Below are positions 54,453 to 63,269 of a stretch of DNA of 64,000 nucleotides, piece by piece (the first letter of the stretch is position 1; each line of letters starts with the position of its first letter). Both the position numbers and the translations under genes were made by a program. Origin of the DNA: Blautia sp. Marseille-P3201T (lineage in GTDB: Bacteria; Bacillota; Clostridia; Lachnospirales; Lachnospiraceae); NCBI RefSeq assembly GCF_900120295.1, contig NZ_LT635468.1, forward strand, positions 1 through 64,000. The letters are read 5' to 3'. The notes below the pieces were generated by a model, which saw only the letters and a list, made by a program, of their open reading frames with translations, ran no database searches and was not told the origin of the DNA.

Positions 54453-55727
54453 TTACTCCAGCATAATTTTAATAATTTCTTCATTGGTTCCCTTCATTCC
54501 GTCTTTGCCTAATCTACCTACACTTTTTAAGGTATCTTCAATGCCTTTCTTTACAATTCCGTCACCGCCGTAGAACTGCTGTCCCTGCATATACATATTA
54601 TAGCCTAAAATTCCCGCTTCAACGGCAAAGGCAATTTTTCCGGCACAGGAAGCCTTTGCGCCGTCACAAATAATGCCCGATACAATCGCCAAGGCATTTA
54701 CCACTGTATGAATAACCGCTTCATAATCTCCCCCTGACAAATAAGCAATGCCTGCTCCTGCCGCCGCTCCTGCATTTACAGCGCCACAATAGGCAGACAG
54801 TCTTCCAATGGGGGTTCTCTGATGAATAGCCGTTAAATTAGACAGCGCCAGCGCACGATATAACTGCTCCTCTGTGCTTTTTAATTCCTTTGCATAAGTA
54901 ATTACAGGAACAGAAACCGTAATTCCCTGATTTCCACTTCCTGAGTTAATAATAACCGGCAATTCGCAGCCATTCATTCTGGCATCGGAACCTGCTGCTG
55001 CCATAGCTGCTGCTCTGGATTTCAGACTGTTGGCATCGCTGGAAAGAATAACCTTCCCGATATTTGCACCATAATCGGACTGCAAGCCCTCCTCTGCAAT
55101 CGCCATATTATAGGCAATCTGTCTGTCCAAAAGTTCTTTAATGTCAGCTAAATCCACATGATTAACATAATCCCAGATATCCTTCATATTCAACAGCTCG
55201 TACTTTGCTGTGTCAGACGGCATGTCATTCAAACAGTCGGAGCTTTTCAAAATTCGGTGATTATGTTCCACCAAAACTACATTTGTATGAGAATTAATAA
55301 TATGTACCTTTGCATAATCCTCACCTTTATACAGAGTAATTACAATATCAAAAATAAAGCCTTCGTCAAGATGCTCAACAATGATTTCCTTCTCCTGCAT
55401 AAATTTCTCAATATTTTTTATATCCTCTTTTGAAACGTCTGCAATAACTTCCAACTCTTTATCCGGATTTCCTGCTACAATTCCTGCGGAAACCGCTGCC
55501 GGAATACCCTTCAAATGCCCTGTATTCGGCACAATTACAGACTTTACGTTTTTAATAATACTTCCGCTTGTCTGCACCAAAACTTTGTCCGGAAGGTCAT
55601 TTAATTCCCTTCTCGCAATAGATGCCGCATACGCTAAAGCAATAGGCTCTGTGCAGCCCATTGCAGCCATCAGCTCCTCTTTTAAAATTTCTGTATATGC
55701 GCTATAAATTTCCTTCTTCTGTTCCAT
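54453..55727 (-). CDS. L-cysteine desulfidase / UPF0597 family (CyuA-like)
   Basis: 424 residues. N-terminal MAAMGCTEPIALAYAA (Fe-S Cys), VQTSGSIIKNVKSVIVPN, GIPAAVSAG, then NSGSGNQGITVSVPV, GIICDGAKASCAGKIAFA (further Cys ligands) as in the [4Fe-4S] L-cysteine desulfidases. It breaks cysteine into pyruvate, ammonia and sulfide. A weak hairpin (CACAGAATTTG / CAAACTCTGTG, about 54407-54436) follows the stop. Confidence 0.88.
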   Translation of the reverse strand: MEQKKEIYSAYTEILKEELMAAMGCTEPIALAYAASIARRELNDLPDKVLVQTSGSIIKNVKSVIVPNTGHLKGIPAAVSAGIVAGNPDKELEVIADVSKEDIKNIEKFMQEKEIIVEHLDEGFIFDIVITLYKGEDYAKVHIINSHTNVVLVEHNHRILKSSDCLNDMPSDTAKYELLNMKDIWDYVNHVDLADIKELLDRQIAYNMAIAEEGLQSDYGANIGKVILSSDANSLKSRAAAMAAAGSDARMNGCELPVIINSGSGNQGITVSVPVITYAKELKSTEEQLYRALALSNLTAIHQRTPIGRLSAYCGAVNAGAAAGAGIAYLSGGDYEAVIHTVVNALAIVSGIICDGAKASCAGKIAFAVEAGILGYNMYMQGQQFYGGDGIVKKGIEDTLKSVGRLGKDGMKGTNEEIIKIMLE

Positions 55728-55761
55728 ATTCTGCTTCCTTTGTTTTGATTTCTGTTTTTTA

Positions 55762-56400
55762 CTATTCTACCATGATTTTCTCTAACTGACTATTGAGTTC
55801 TTCATAAAATCTGCCAATATGAAGCCCATCCACCAAAGCGTGGTTGCAAAGCACGGATACCGGAAGAACAATCCGCCCGTCCTTTTGGGAATATTTCCCC
55901 CATGTAATTCTGGGATTACTGTCTGCCGGTGTAGGAACCGGCTGGGTCAGAGATGTATAGGACACCCACGGCAAGGTAGAAATAAAGAAAAATTCTCTCG
56001 CTTCTTCTTCATCTTCTTCAATACCATGTCCCTTTTTTGCTTCCTCCTGTTTCTGAACGGCATAAGGCAAATAATCCTGAAATCCCATATCCGAATTAAG
56101 TGTACAGTAACAGTAGCTTCCGTCTTCCAATGCTACCGTATGTGAAGTTCTGCAATTATCGTACTCTATAATTTGGTGATTTACTATTCGCTGTCTGAAT
56201 TCCTTTATCTGATTTGCCGCCCTTGCTGCACAATAGCAAAAGGTAAGAAAAAATGGCAGCTCTTTTTCTTTTATATAAGAAAGAAAAGAAGTAATATCCA
56301 CTTCTGACGTTACTCCCACGTAAGGATACATCATACTGTCAAAATATGAAAAATGACTTTTTCTGGGGTACTTTTCCATATCAATAAAATGAAAACTCAT
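55762..56400 (-). CDS. CatA-like O-acyltransferase
   Basis: 212 residues of the chloramphenicol acetyltransferase fold: DSMMYPYVGVTSEVDITSFL at the N-terminus, PFFLTFCYCAARAANQI, FISTLPWVSYTSLTQP, PRITWGKYSQKDGRIVLPVS in pieces, and the catalytic HxxxDG in NHALVDGLHIGRFY. Family members in commensal Firmicutes are often not resistance determinants, so the acceptor is unknown. It stands alone with short gaps to its neighbours. Confidence 0.85.
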   Translation of the reverse strand: MSFHFIDMEKYPRKSHFSYFDSMMYPYVGVTSEVDITSFLSYIKEKELPFFLTFCYCAARAANQIKEFRQRIVNHQIIEYDNCRTSHTVALEDGSYCYCTLNSDMGFQDYLPYAVQKQEEAKKGHGIEEDEEEAREFFFISTLPWVSYTSLTQPVPTPADSNPRITWGKYSQKDGRIVLPVSVLCNHALVDGLHIGRFYEELNSQLEKIMVE

Positions 56401-56418
56401 TTGTACTGTCTCCTCCCT

Positions 56419-56937
56419 TTAGTCTATAACCTCTTCCTCATAATGCAGAATTTCCTTAGTAACAGCATCTACTTCCACGTCAATTTCTTTATTGCCGTCA
56501 CGAATTTCAATTTCATATCGAATACTTCCGTCATCTCTGTCCAGCTCGCATCTTACTACACTGCCTGCTCCGCTGCGTGCCAGTGCAGCTTCCTTTGCCT
56601 CATCTTCTGTAATAAGTTCCTCGCTGCTTTGCGGCTGAGAGTTCTCCTGTGAAGGTCCCTCTGACGGCTGGCTTCTTAATCGGTTATCTTCCAATTCACT
56701 TTTTAAAACCTCACCTGTATTTCCATCGATTTCTACCTCACATCGGTTTGGTCCGTTATCGATAGTAAATTCGTATACTACTCTGCCGTCATCTTTGTCT
56801 GTATTAGACTGTATAATATCTCCCTGAAATTCTTTTAATGCTGCCTCTTTTGCTTCTTCCATTGAAATTTTTGCTTCTTTTGTTCCACATCCGCCCAGCA
56901 GCATTACTGCAAGTAAACCCAATGCTAATTTTTTCAT
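56419..56937 (-). CDS. PepSY-domain lipoprotein
   Basis: 172 residues. The signal peptide ends in lipobox LLGGC (Cys 17). Two PepSY repeats follow: ISMEEAKEAALKEFQGDI...YEFTIDNGPNRCEVEIDG and LITEDEAKEAALARSGAG...YEIEIRDGNKEIDVEVD, separated by a Ser/Gln/Pro linker. PepSY domains often inhibit or bind proteases; here it is simply an extracellular lipoprotein of unknown partner. Confidence 0.9.
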   Translation of the reverse strand: MKKLALGLLAVMLLGGCGTKEAKISMEEAKEAALKEFQGDIIQSNTDKDDGRVVYEFTIDNGPNRCEVEIDGNTGEVLKSELEDNRLRSQPSEGPSQENSQPQSSEELITEDEAKEAALARSGAGSVVRCELDRDDGSIRYEIEIRDGNKEIDVEVDAVTKEILHYEEEVID

Positions 56938-56990
56938 CTGCTTTCCTCCTGGTCTTCCCTAAAATTTTTCTATTATAACTATTGTACCCA

Positions 56991-57491
56991 TTAGACGCTT
57001 TTCCATGACCGGTTTATGCTGTTTTCTCTTTCTAAATTCAACAGATATCTTTTTGCCTCCACACCACAGGCAAAGCCTGAGATGTCTCCGTTCTTACGAA
57101 TAACTCTGTGGCAGGGAACAACAATCATAATGGGATTTCTGCCATTTGCCTGTCCGATTGCCCGCACTGCTTTCTGGTTTCCTATTGCAACGGCAATATC
57201 CTCATAACTTCTTGTTTCTCCATAAGGAATTTTCTGTAATTCTCTCCACACTGCCTTTTGGAATTCAGTGCCTTGCCCATTTACCGGCAATTCAAAAGCT
57301 TTGCGTTTTCCTGCAAAATATTCGTTCAGCTGCCGATAAGCCTCGTACAGAAAATCCGAATGACGCTCAAGGCTTTGACCATTCAAACTTCCTCCATCCT
57401 GATTGTTTAAATATAAACGTGTAAGCTGATTGTTCTGCTCACAAATGGTTAAACGTCCAATAGGACTTTGAAAGGTATAACTGTTTTCCAT
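56991..57491 (-). CDS. ogt: Methylated-DNA--protein-cysteine methyltransferase
   Basis: 166 residues. The catalytic motif MIVVPCHRVI (nucleophile Cys) and the helix-turn-helix region FQKAVWRELQKIPYGETRSYEDIA, AVRAIGQANGRNP are complete. It removes O6-alkyl groups from guanine in a suicide reaction. I chose the ATG at 57491 with GGAGG upstream. Separate Ada-type regulatory domains are absent. Confidence 0.94.
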   Translation of the reverse strand: MENSYTFQSPIGRLTICEQNNQLTRLYLNNQDGGSLNGQSLERHSDFLYEAYRQLNEYFAGKRKAFELPVNGQGTEFQKAVWRELQKIPYGETRSYEDIAVAIGNQKAVRAIGQANGRNPIMIVVPCHRVIRKNGDISGFACGVEAKRYLLNLERENSINRSWKSV

Positions 57492-57525
57492 ATTAACACC
57501 TCCGGTCATTTTCATAGAGTATCTT

Positions 57526-58395
57526 TTATTCTTTTCGACTGTCTAAAATCTCTTTTATCGTCTCTTCGCTTTCTTCCAATTCCTCCGCAATCTCAGTTAT
57601 GGTTTTTCCTTTTCTTAGCTTTTTCTCTGCAAGTTTCCAAAGCATATCACGCTTTCCTGCTTTTCTTCCTTCTTCCCAAGCCTCTTCCCGCTCTTGCTTT
57701 ATATGCCTTTCCTGATCATATTCAAATATGCTCATATTCTTTGCCTCCGCTCGATTTTTTTCCAGAAATTCTTTGAGAATTCCTTCCTGAATACACTCCT
57801 CTATGGCTCTCTCAACTGCTTCTTCCAGTTCCATCGTTTCTGTATATTCCCGCACTCTTGCCGTATATTCTGCATATTCCCACAGAGTATGGCTCATCTC
57901 CATCAGTTCCTTATTATGTCCGCTATTTACATTCAGCATTACTGCTTCCAATTCTAAACTACATTCCTCGTTTATGGTATACAAATCAGATAATTTCAAT
58001 ATCTGCCTGTCCGGCTGCTCGTCCTTCCCATTATAAAAAATCACAAAACGTGGCGGTGGCAGCTCTATGGCTTTTGTTCCATATAAATTAGCGTCTTTCG
58101 TCATAGACGAATATAGTGCGGAAATATAAAGCAGAAATCGAAGAGGTAAATTTGGACTGTATGTAGACTGATGCTCATATAGAGATAGTCTGGCATCTAT
58201 AAGAAAAGAAATATCATTCCTTATAGCCATATAGATAGCATTCTCCAATGTATTAATCTCCAACATTTCCGGATTAGTATAATGTTTACCGCTAACTGCA
58301 TTATAAAGCTCCAATAAATGCTCCTTGTCTTCAAACAGCATAGCAAAGATAGTCGCTTTGTATGTTCTGTTCGGAATACTGTTTAATGTTTTCAT
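57526..58395 (-). CDS. Rpn family PD-(D/E)XK recombination-promoting nuclease
   Basis: 289 residues. The nuclease core runs FAMLFEDKEHLLELYNAVSG, then DISFLIDARLSLYEHQ (Asp and E-x-Q active-site pattern), LPLRFLLYISALYSSM and PPPRFVIFYNG, as in the Lachnospiraceae branch of Rpn proteins. The C-terminal third is a Glu/Lys-rich helix with AWEEGRKAGK and an HTH-like TITEIAEELEESEETIKEIL. Rpn proteins are abundant, variable and linked to phage defence or recombination. I chose the ATG at 58395 with GGAGG upstream. Confidence 0.85.
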   Translation of the reverse strand: MKTLNSIPNRTYKATIFAMLFEDKEHLLELYNAVSGKHYTNPEMLEINTLENAIYMAIRNDISFLIDARLSLYEHQSTYSPNLPLRFLLYISALYSSMTKDANLYGTKAIELPPPRFVIFYNGKDEQPDRQILKLSDLYTINEECSLELEAVMLNVNSGHNKELMEMSHTLWEYAEYTARVREYTETMELEEAVERAIEECIQEGILKEFLEKNRAEAKNMSIFEYDQERHIKQEREEAWEEGRKAGKRDMLWKLAEKKLRKGKTITEIAEELEESEETIKEILDSRKE

Positions 58396-58711
58396 AAAAT
58401 CACTGCCTCCTTTTTGTATTTGCAGGAGACTTTCTGAAATCACTTATTCCTAATCATTTCTGATATGTCTGTATTATCCTTTACAGCACATGCTTAAAAT
58501 CTCTCTGCACTTTTCCTTTTTACTGTGAATAAAAGCATTGAGATTTTCCTTGATATGCTGTTAGATTTTCAGACACGGTTTGATACCGCAACAGATATAT
58601 TAGACTATCGAAAATATAATGCTTTGGAAGTATTGTAGCACATTATAGCAGGAATTTCCACAGACTTTTTCAACTTCTCTTATTTTATACAATCTCTAAA
58701 TTTTTAGAGCC

Positions 58712-58763
58712 AAAATAGAACCACACTCCCATTTTTTACAAATCGGCTTGTGGTTCTATTTTT
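58712..58763. terminator. Bidirectional terminator
   Basis: AAAATAGAACCACA pairs perfectly with TGTGGTTCTATTTT, with A/T runs on both sides. Confidence 0.85.
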
Positions 58764-58821
58764 ATGTTCGCAATTCCTTTTCCCCATTTTCTCTTTCATT
58801 TCACCTTTTTCTCCCCAACAG

Positions 58822-58851
58822 AAAAACCCCGGAAACCTTACGGTTCCGGGG
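58822..58851 (-). terminator. Terminator downstream of the tuf remnant
   Basis: On the minus strand CCCCGGAACC / GGTTTCCGGGG around GTAA, followed by TTTTT. A strong terminator fitting the end of a highly expressed gene such as tuf. Confidence 0.9.
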
Positions 58852-58987
58852 TATCTTACGCTTGGACACAATGTATCTTTCGATACTCTATATTTTATTC
58901 TAATTAACTAAGGTAGTTCTTTTCGCCCTGCTCAAAGAACGGCTTTCTCACTAAATTCGTGCTATGCACTCATTAAGTGTTCAATGC

Positions 58988-59042
58988 CTACTCGATGATA
59001 GAAGCAACACGACCTGATCCTACAGTACGTCCACCTTCACGA
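58988..59042 (-). pseudogene. tuf: 3' remnant of elongation factor Tu gene (tuf)
   Basis: On the minus strand the last 17-18 codons translate as REGGRTVGSGRVASIIE and stop (TAG, 58990-58988), the invariant C-terminus of EF-Tu. Homology ends at the Arg codon: the preceding bases give TAT instead of Ile and an in-frame TGA lies one codon further up, so the rest of the gene is missing. It sits exactly at the boundary of the defence island, so it probably marks an integration or rearrangement junction. Confidence 0.9.
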
Positions 59043-59167
59043 TATCAGACTGGCGTATTGCGGTGTGCAAATGATGATTTTTCGTGTGATTTGTGGGGGA
59101 AAGTCCGGATTTTCCACTGTATCCGTGTGGTTTTTGGGGATTTTGTTATCATGGTGTTATCACTGAC
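59043..59167. other. Junction spacer between tuf remnant and CBASS operon
   Basis: 125 bases with no gene and no clear terminator for the CBASS operon. Confidence 0.5.
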
Positions 59168-59995
59168 TTATCTTTTATAAACGACAATTCCCTTATTATT
59201 AAATTTTCTTATTCCATCCCTTTCTTGCTGGAAAACTCTTACTTCATTAAAATTATCTCTTCCTCCAAGTTTAAAAGCACTGCTGGCAATATTCTTTGTA
59301 TTTAATGGATTAGTTGTGGCATAAACATTTACTTTTTTTATATTATTATTTAAGCTCCTGACTTCATTAACAACGCACCTTACTAATTCAGGACTATCAT
59401 ATCTGTTAACATCATTAGTATTATTACGCGATATTAATAATGTCGGTATATTTTTCTTTATTTCCGGTAATTGGCTCAATGAAAGAGGATATGTATCAGA
59501 AATCATTACATTCACTTCATCTGTTTCATGCGAAAAATTTGATTTACTTACTGAAATGGTATCATTTTCTTTTTTATCAAACTCTCCGCAATTATATTTA
59601 TCGAACGTATCATTCAGCACCAGTTTAAATTGCATATATATCGGCACCTGAATAAGGTTACATTCCGAGTACCCCAATATCTTTGAACATATCCGATACC
59701 ACCCATATCTGTACTGTTTATAATAGTTTCCTCTATTAAACATATATGTTTTATTCCACTTTCTAATTATAAACAATACTACTATTAAAAAGAAAACACC
59801 AATTGCCCAATCTCCACCTTTCCAGGCAAAGTAAAAAATATAATCACATATTTTTTGTGACGCTTCCAGCTTAGGCGGGGTCTTTATTAACTCTGTAATT
59901 TTAAATATTCTCGGAGCAAAGAACACACCAACAAGCAACAGAAGTTGTAATATTGGTCTGATATTATTTTTTATCCTTTCATAAATTGATTTCAT
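59168..59995 (-). CDS. Putative CBASS membrane effector with two TM segments, unclassified
   Basis: 275 residues. TM1 at about 13-31 (ILQLLLLVGVFFAPRIF) and TM2 at about 62-79 (WAIGVFFLIVVLFII), then a ~190-residue soluble domain. That domain shows alternating strands and helices (EVNVMISDTYPLSL, TLLISRNN, ELVRCVVNEVRSLNNNIKKV, NVYATTNPLN, ASSAFKLGG, NEVRVFQQERD), a Rossmann-like pattern that could be a small SAVED/CARF-like ligand sensor. I do not recognise a named Cap effector. It overlaps cap3 by 17 bases, has GAGG upstream and is the last gene of the CBASS operon. The expected role is cyclic-nucleotide-gated membrane disruption; this is inference from position and topology. Confidence 0.72.
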   Translation of the reverse strand: MKSIYERIKNNIRPILQLLLLVGVFFAPRIFKITELIKTPPKLEASQKICDYIFYFAWKGGDWAIGVFFLIVVLFIIRKWNKTYMFNRGNYYKQYRYGWYRICSKILGYSECNLIQVPIYMQFKLVLNDTFDKYNCGEFDKKENDTISVSKSNFSHETDEVNVMISDTYPLSLSQLPEIKKNIPTLLISRNNTNDVNRYDSPELVRCVVNEVRSLNNNIKKVNVYATTNPLNTKNIASSAFKLGGRDNFNEVRVFQQERDGIRKFNNKGIVVYKR

Positions 59996-60464
59996 TCCAT
60001 TTTACCTCACATATTTTTTTCGGGCAAAGCTTTCCTTTTTGCATTCTCCATATGCTGAATGCTTTACATCCGGCAATGATATGATATTGTACCCCTTTAG
60101 GATCTTCTTTACCAATACGTTTCCAATTTTTTAAATCTATAATTGAATAATGTGGTATATCTTCCGGATGTGTATGCCATTCCCCCCAATATGCATACAC
60201 ACCATTATTTTCATTATACAATTTTTCAAAATATTTTAAATGCCCTTCATCTTTTCTGGTATATCTGGTTCTGGTACATATATCATTTTTTAATGGTTTA
60301 GATATATACTCAAGAATTATATTTTCATTATTCAGATTTTCCCGTCCGACTATAATTCCACCTTTCTCTGGATCATAATCATTCTTCTGGATCTGACTAT
60401 ATATTTCTTCCAATATTTGATCGCATATCTTTATTTTTCTGTTTTTACTTTCCGTTACAATCAT
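59979..60464 (-). CDS. cap3: CBASS Cap3: JAB/MPN isopeptidase
   Basis: 161 residues from the ATG at 60464 (a GTG four codons upstream is also possible). The complete JAMM motif is present: Glu in PEKGGIIVG, then WHTHPEDIPHYSIID with H-x-H-P and the S-x-x-D. Cap3 removes Cap2-attached targets from the CD-NTase, by analogy with deubiquitinases. The reading frame overlaps the end of cap2 by 20-32 bases. In contrast to the MPN domain at 2296-3414, this one is intact. Confidence 0.92.
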   Translation of the reverse strand: MIVTESKNRKIKICDQILEEIYSQIQKNDYDPEKGGIIVGRENLNNENIILEYISKPLKNDICTRTRYTRKDEGHLKYFEKLYNENNGVYAYWGEWHTHPEDIPHYSIIDLKNWKRIGKEDPKGVQYHIIAGCKAFSIWRMQKGKLCPKKICEVKWNEINL

Positions 60465-62190
60465 TACATACACCACAATTAATATTTACAAATTGCTTAC
60501 CAGTCAATATTTTAATCTGTTCCTGTTGTCGCAAATATCGGCCAGATGTTTCCAGATTATGTTTTTCCAGATAGTCACTATCTCCTTTTAAAGATATCAG
60601 TAAATTGTCATCGAGGTTTTCTTCAAAAATATTTTTGACCATCTTTAAACAAAGTAACATTGTTTTTAGTGAAACCAAATTTCCATATGGCACGTAAGTC
60701 TTTCCACACCCTCCCGCACTTTCCGTTATAATCTGTCCCCTCATGCAGTACGATGTTTTGTCATATAGTTCTCCTGTTTCTTCATCCCGGTCAAAAAAAC
60801 ACTCATAACATCCACAATTTCCATATTTTATATATGCAGCATGATTTCCAATACCATATACTTCATTCCACAAATAAACAACCGGCACTTTGATTTTGTT
60901 ATTTTGTATCCATGAATTAATCCAACGATTTAAATTATGATTTCCTGCCGCTGAGATAATCAGATTATAGTCTTCAAAATTAATATCTTCTTCTGTAATT
61001 GCATCTTCAATTCTTTCCGCCAACGTCGTTATCTTTACTTCCGGAATATTTTTTTGTATATATGTGTTCAAAGCTTCGCACTTGTAACGATTAACATATT
61101 CCATTCCCAACACATGCCTGAATATATTTTCTTCCGTCAACTTCTCATAATCAACAATAGTAAGATCCTCATATCCTGCTTTTGCGAGCTCGCATATAAC
61201 ATGTCCACCAATCGAACCGCAGCCTATTATAAGTATTCTGTTTTTATAGTTTTCGCTGTCCTGTTCTGTTACACGCTTCATCAAAAACTTTTTATCAGCT
61301 CTTTCCATAAGCAACGGCTGCAGTTCTTCTACTTTTTCCAGAGAAGTCTCTTTTAACATGCCACCTTTTATATACATTCCTACAAGATGTGTCTGTCCTG
61401 ATGGCTGATGAATTTCAAACACAACAATTCTATCTTGTCGAGAACGTGGCATAATTGAAGCAAGTTCTCCCTCCGGCACAAAATGTAAAAGAGCATTCAA
61501 ATAATCTATCGACAGTTTTTTTCTTATGTCCGGTGGAAAAATATATTTTTCAGAATATATTACAAAATATGCTATATTCATGACCGGCGTTTTTTCCAGA
61601 TTCCAACGTTTTAAACTTTCAACATTTTCTCCAATATAAATCGGTGCTTTTTTGCATCTCTTTATATACTCTATCTGTTTTTCTTTTTTCCTTTTGGAAC
61701 TTTTTTTAATGCCCCCTTTTACGATACGATTTTTTCTATCTGTTTCCACTGCCAAATGTGCAATTCTGCAATCTTTCAGTTGAGCCCAGTATAATTCAAA
61801 TTCATTTATAAAATCGTTTTTATTTTCTCCAGAAAAACCTTGTTTTAAAATTGTCTGTGCACGCAATAATGATTGCATCATAATTCCAAGTAAATTCTGA
61901 TCTATCAAAATACCTTCCGTTTCAAACAAACACAGTTTTCCTTTATTATCTATATGCGGCATATAAACAAGTTCATTATAATCTGCAACATATATATCCA
62001 CTAAATCTCTATACCATTTTTCCGGAACTGCTATATATACAACAAACGATTCTCTTTCATTTATTACCAGTTCTCCCTGCAAAACTGTCTGATAGACATT
62101 TTCAAATAATTTAGCCTCTTTTATAATGCTTACATTTTTTATAACATCACTTTCCTGTAAGATTCGTTTGAGTTCTTCTGGTGAAAACAT
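60445..62190 (-). CDS. cap2: CBASS Cap2: E2-E1 fusion (ubiquitin-transfer-like)
   Basis: 581 residues. The N-terminal E2-like domain has its catalytic Cys at 87 (HIDNKGKLCLFE). A linker/IA domain follows (about 150-300). The E1/ThiF adenylation domain begins LIIGCGSIGGHVICELAKAGY (about 320) with IVDYEKLTEENIFRH, and its catalytic Cys is 495 in SAGGCGKTYVPYG. Zinc cysteines are visible in NCGCYECFF (459, 461, 464) and in the C-terminal NCGVCNDC. Cap2 primes the CD-NTase by conjugating its C-terminus to targets. It begins one base after the CD-NTase stop. Confidence 0.93.
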   Translation of the reverse strand: MFSPEELKRILQESDVIKNVSIIKEAKLFENVYQTVLQGELVINERESFVVYIAVPEKWYRDLVDIYVADYNELVYMPHIDNKGKLCLFETEGILIDQNLLGIMMQSLLRAQTILKQGFSGENKNDFINEFELYWAQLKDCRIAHLAVETDRKNRIVKGGIKKSSKRKKEKQIEYIKRCKKAPIYIGENVESLKRWNLEKTPVMNIAYFVIYSEKYIFPPDIRKKLSIDYLNALLHFVPEGELASIMPRSRQDRIVVFEIHQPSGQTHLVGMYIKGGMLKETSLEKVEELQPLLMERADKKFLMKRVTEQDSENYKNRILIIGCGSIGGHVICELAKAGYEDLTIVDYEKLTEENIFRHVLGMEYVNRYKCEALNTYIQKNIPEVKITTLAERIEDAITEEDINFEDYNLIISAAGNHNLNRWINSWIQNNKIKVPVVYLWNEVYGIGNHAAYIKYGNCGCYECFFDRDEETGELYDKTSYCMRGQIITESAGGCGKTYVPYGNLVSLKTMLLCLKMVKNIFEENLDDNLLISLKGDSDYLEKHNLETSGRYLRQQEQIKILTGKQFVNINCGVCNDCNGK

Positions 62191-62191
62191 C

Positions 62192-63253
62192 TTAATCTAC
62201 TCCTGATGCACTTGTTGAAGGTATAAAATTCATTTGTTTTTTGGCTGCATTTTTCTTTTCCGGAATCGGGAAATCATCTCCAAAAATTTTACTCAGCATC
62301 TTACACTGTTCCACTTCATCTGTTTCACTTTTTACAGCTTCCAGATCATCAACCAAATCATCAATCTTTTCTTTAAAATCTGTCATATAATTATCTGACA
62401 TCTTTCTGAAGAGATTAACATCGGATTCAAAGTTCAATGAAGAAGGCAAATTGTATTCTATAGTATATATTAATCGTCCATTTTCATTCACTTCTTTAAA
62501 CACAAACAGCTTTTGAATTTCTTTTGCAAAACTAATCACAGCCTGTAAATCATCATAACAATATTTTTCTTCTATATAATCATATTTTTTTGAAGCTTCA
62601 AAATGATCTACAGCAATTAACGTAATTGCTATGCTTGGTGGTTCTGCATTTCCCGAACTACTGAATTTCTTATTTTTCCAACGTTTTATATATCTTACTA
62701 CTCTGCGAAATTGTTCGCGATCTTCTTTGTTATCATCACCTTTATATTTATCATTAACATATTCTACAAGCCCGACCGGATCAGATTTCTCCCAGCATGT
62801 TTCTTCTGAATCCCTGTTTTTTCCACGTGCAAGATATAACTGACTGTCAGAATCATCTTTGTCTTCATAAACGTAAGTAACTAAATCCACATGATATGCA
62901 GCTTCGCCATCTTTCTTGTATGTTACTGTCACACATGGTTTTTTTATTTTTGCGCCGTACTCAGTATGATTTTTTAACAGATCTCTTATTTTCTCTTTCA
63001 GGTCCATTGGTTCATAATCATCACGATTAACATGAAAACGTAAACCTACATCTATATCATATTCTTTATCCAGTGGTTCAACCCCCAGATGCATACTATA
63101 ACTTCCCTGATTGTACTCATCAAATGCAGGCATATCGTCATCATTTCTTAATATACCTAATAAAATATCTCTTTTTTCTTTCAGTTCACTTTTAACGTCA
63201 TAATCCATTTTTATTACTTTGTTAAATTCTTTAAAATATGTCTGCAAACTCAT
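62192..63253 (-). CDS. CBASS CD-NTase (cGAS/DncV-like oligonucleotide cyclase)
   Basis: 353 residues. The nucleotidyltransferase core has NQGSYSMH (G50-S51), the metal pair YDIDVGL (D66, D68) and the third acid YHVDLVTYV (D123). The C-terminal part is helical, as in OAS/DncV-type cyclases, and ends in a disordered tail NFIPSTSASGVD, the probable Cap2 conjugation site. On phage infection it would make a cyclic di- or trinucleotide that activates the effector; the product cannot be told from sequence. AAGGAAGGAG lies eight bases upstream and overlaps the CIRCE operator. First gene of the operon. Confidence 0.92.
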   Translation of the reverse strand: MSLQTYFKEFNKVIKMDYDVKSELKEKRDILLGILRNDDDMPAFDEYNQGSYSMHLGVEPLDKEYDIDVGLRFHVNRDDYEPMDLKEKIRDLLKNHTEYGAKIKKPCVTVTYKKDGEAAYHVDLVTYVYEDKDDSDSQLYLARGKNRDSEETCWEKSDPVGLVEYVNDKYKGDDNKEDREQFRRVVRYIKRWKNKKFSSSGNAEPPSIAITLIAVDHFEASKKYDYIEEKYCYDDLQAVISFAKEIQKLFVFKEVNENGRLIYTIEYNLPSSLNFESDVNLFRKMSDNYMTDFKEKIDDLVDDLEAVKSETDEVEQCKMLSKIFGDDFPIPEKKNAAKKQMNFIPSTSASGVD

Positions 63254-63269
63254 TTTCCGCGCTCCTTCC

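Larger units (their letters stand above)
58396..58987. other. Gene-free region between the Rpn gene and the tuf remnant
   Basis: No supported gene. It holds a bidirectional terminator at 58712-58763 and the tuf-type terminator at 58827-58851. A 37-codon frame (58525-58638, GTG start) reads like protein in places but has no ribosome site or recognised family. Another ~130 AT-rich bases separate the tuf stop from its terminator. Confidence 0.6.

Noticed and set aside
55762-56400. Chloramphenicol resistance gene
   Set aside because: The fold and HxxxDG motif are those of the CAT family, but distant chromosomal homologues need not acetylate chloramphenicol and the context gives no sign of a resistance element.
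58525-58638. 37-codon GTG-started frame that reads partly like protein
   Set aside because: No ribosome site, no recognised family and no neighbour linking it; kept only as a note in the gap description.
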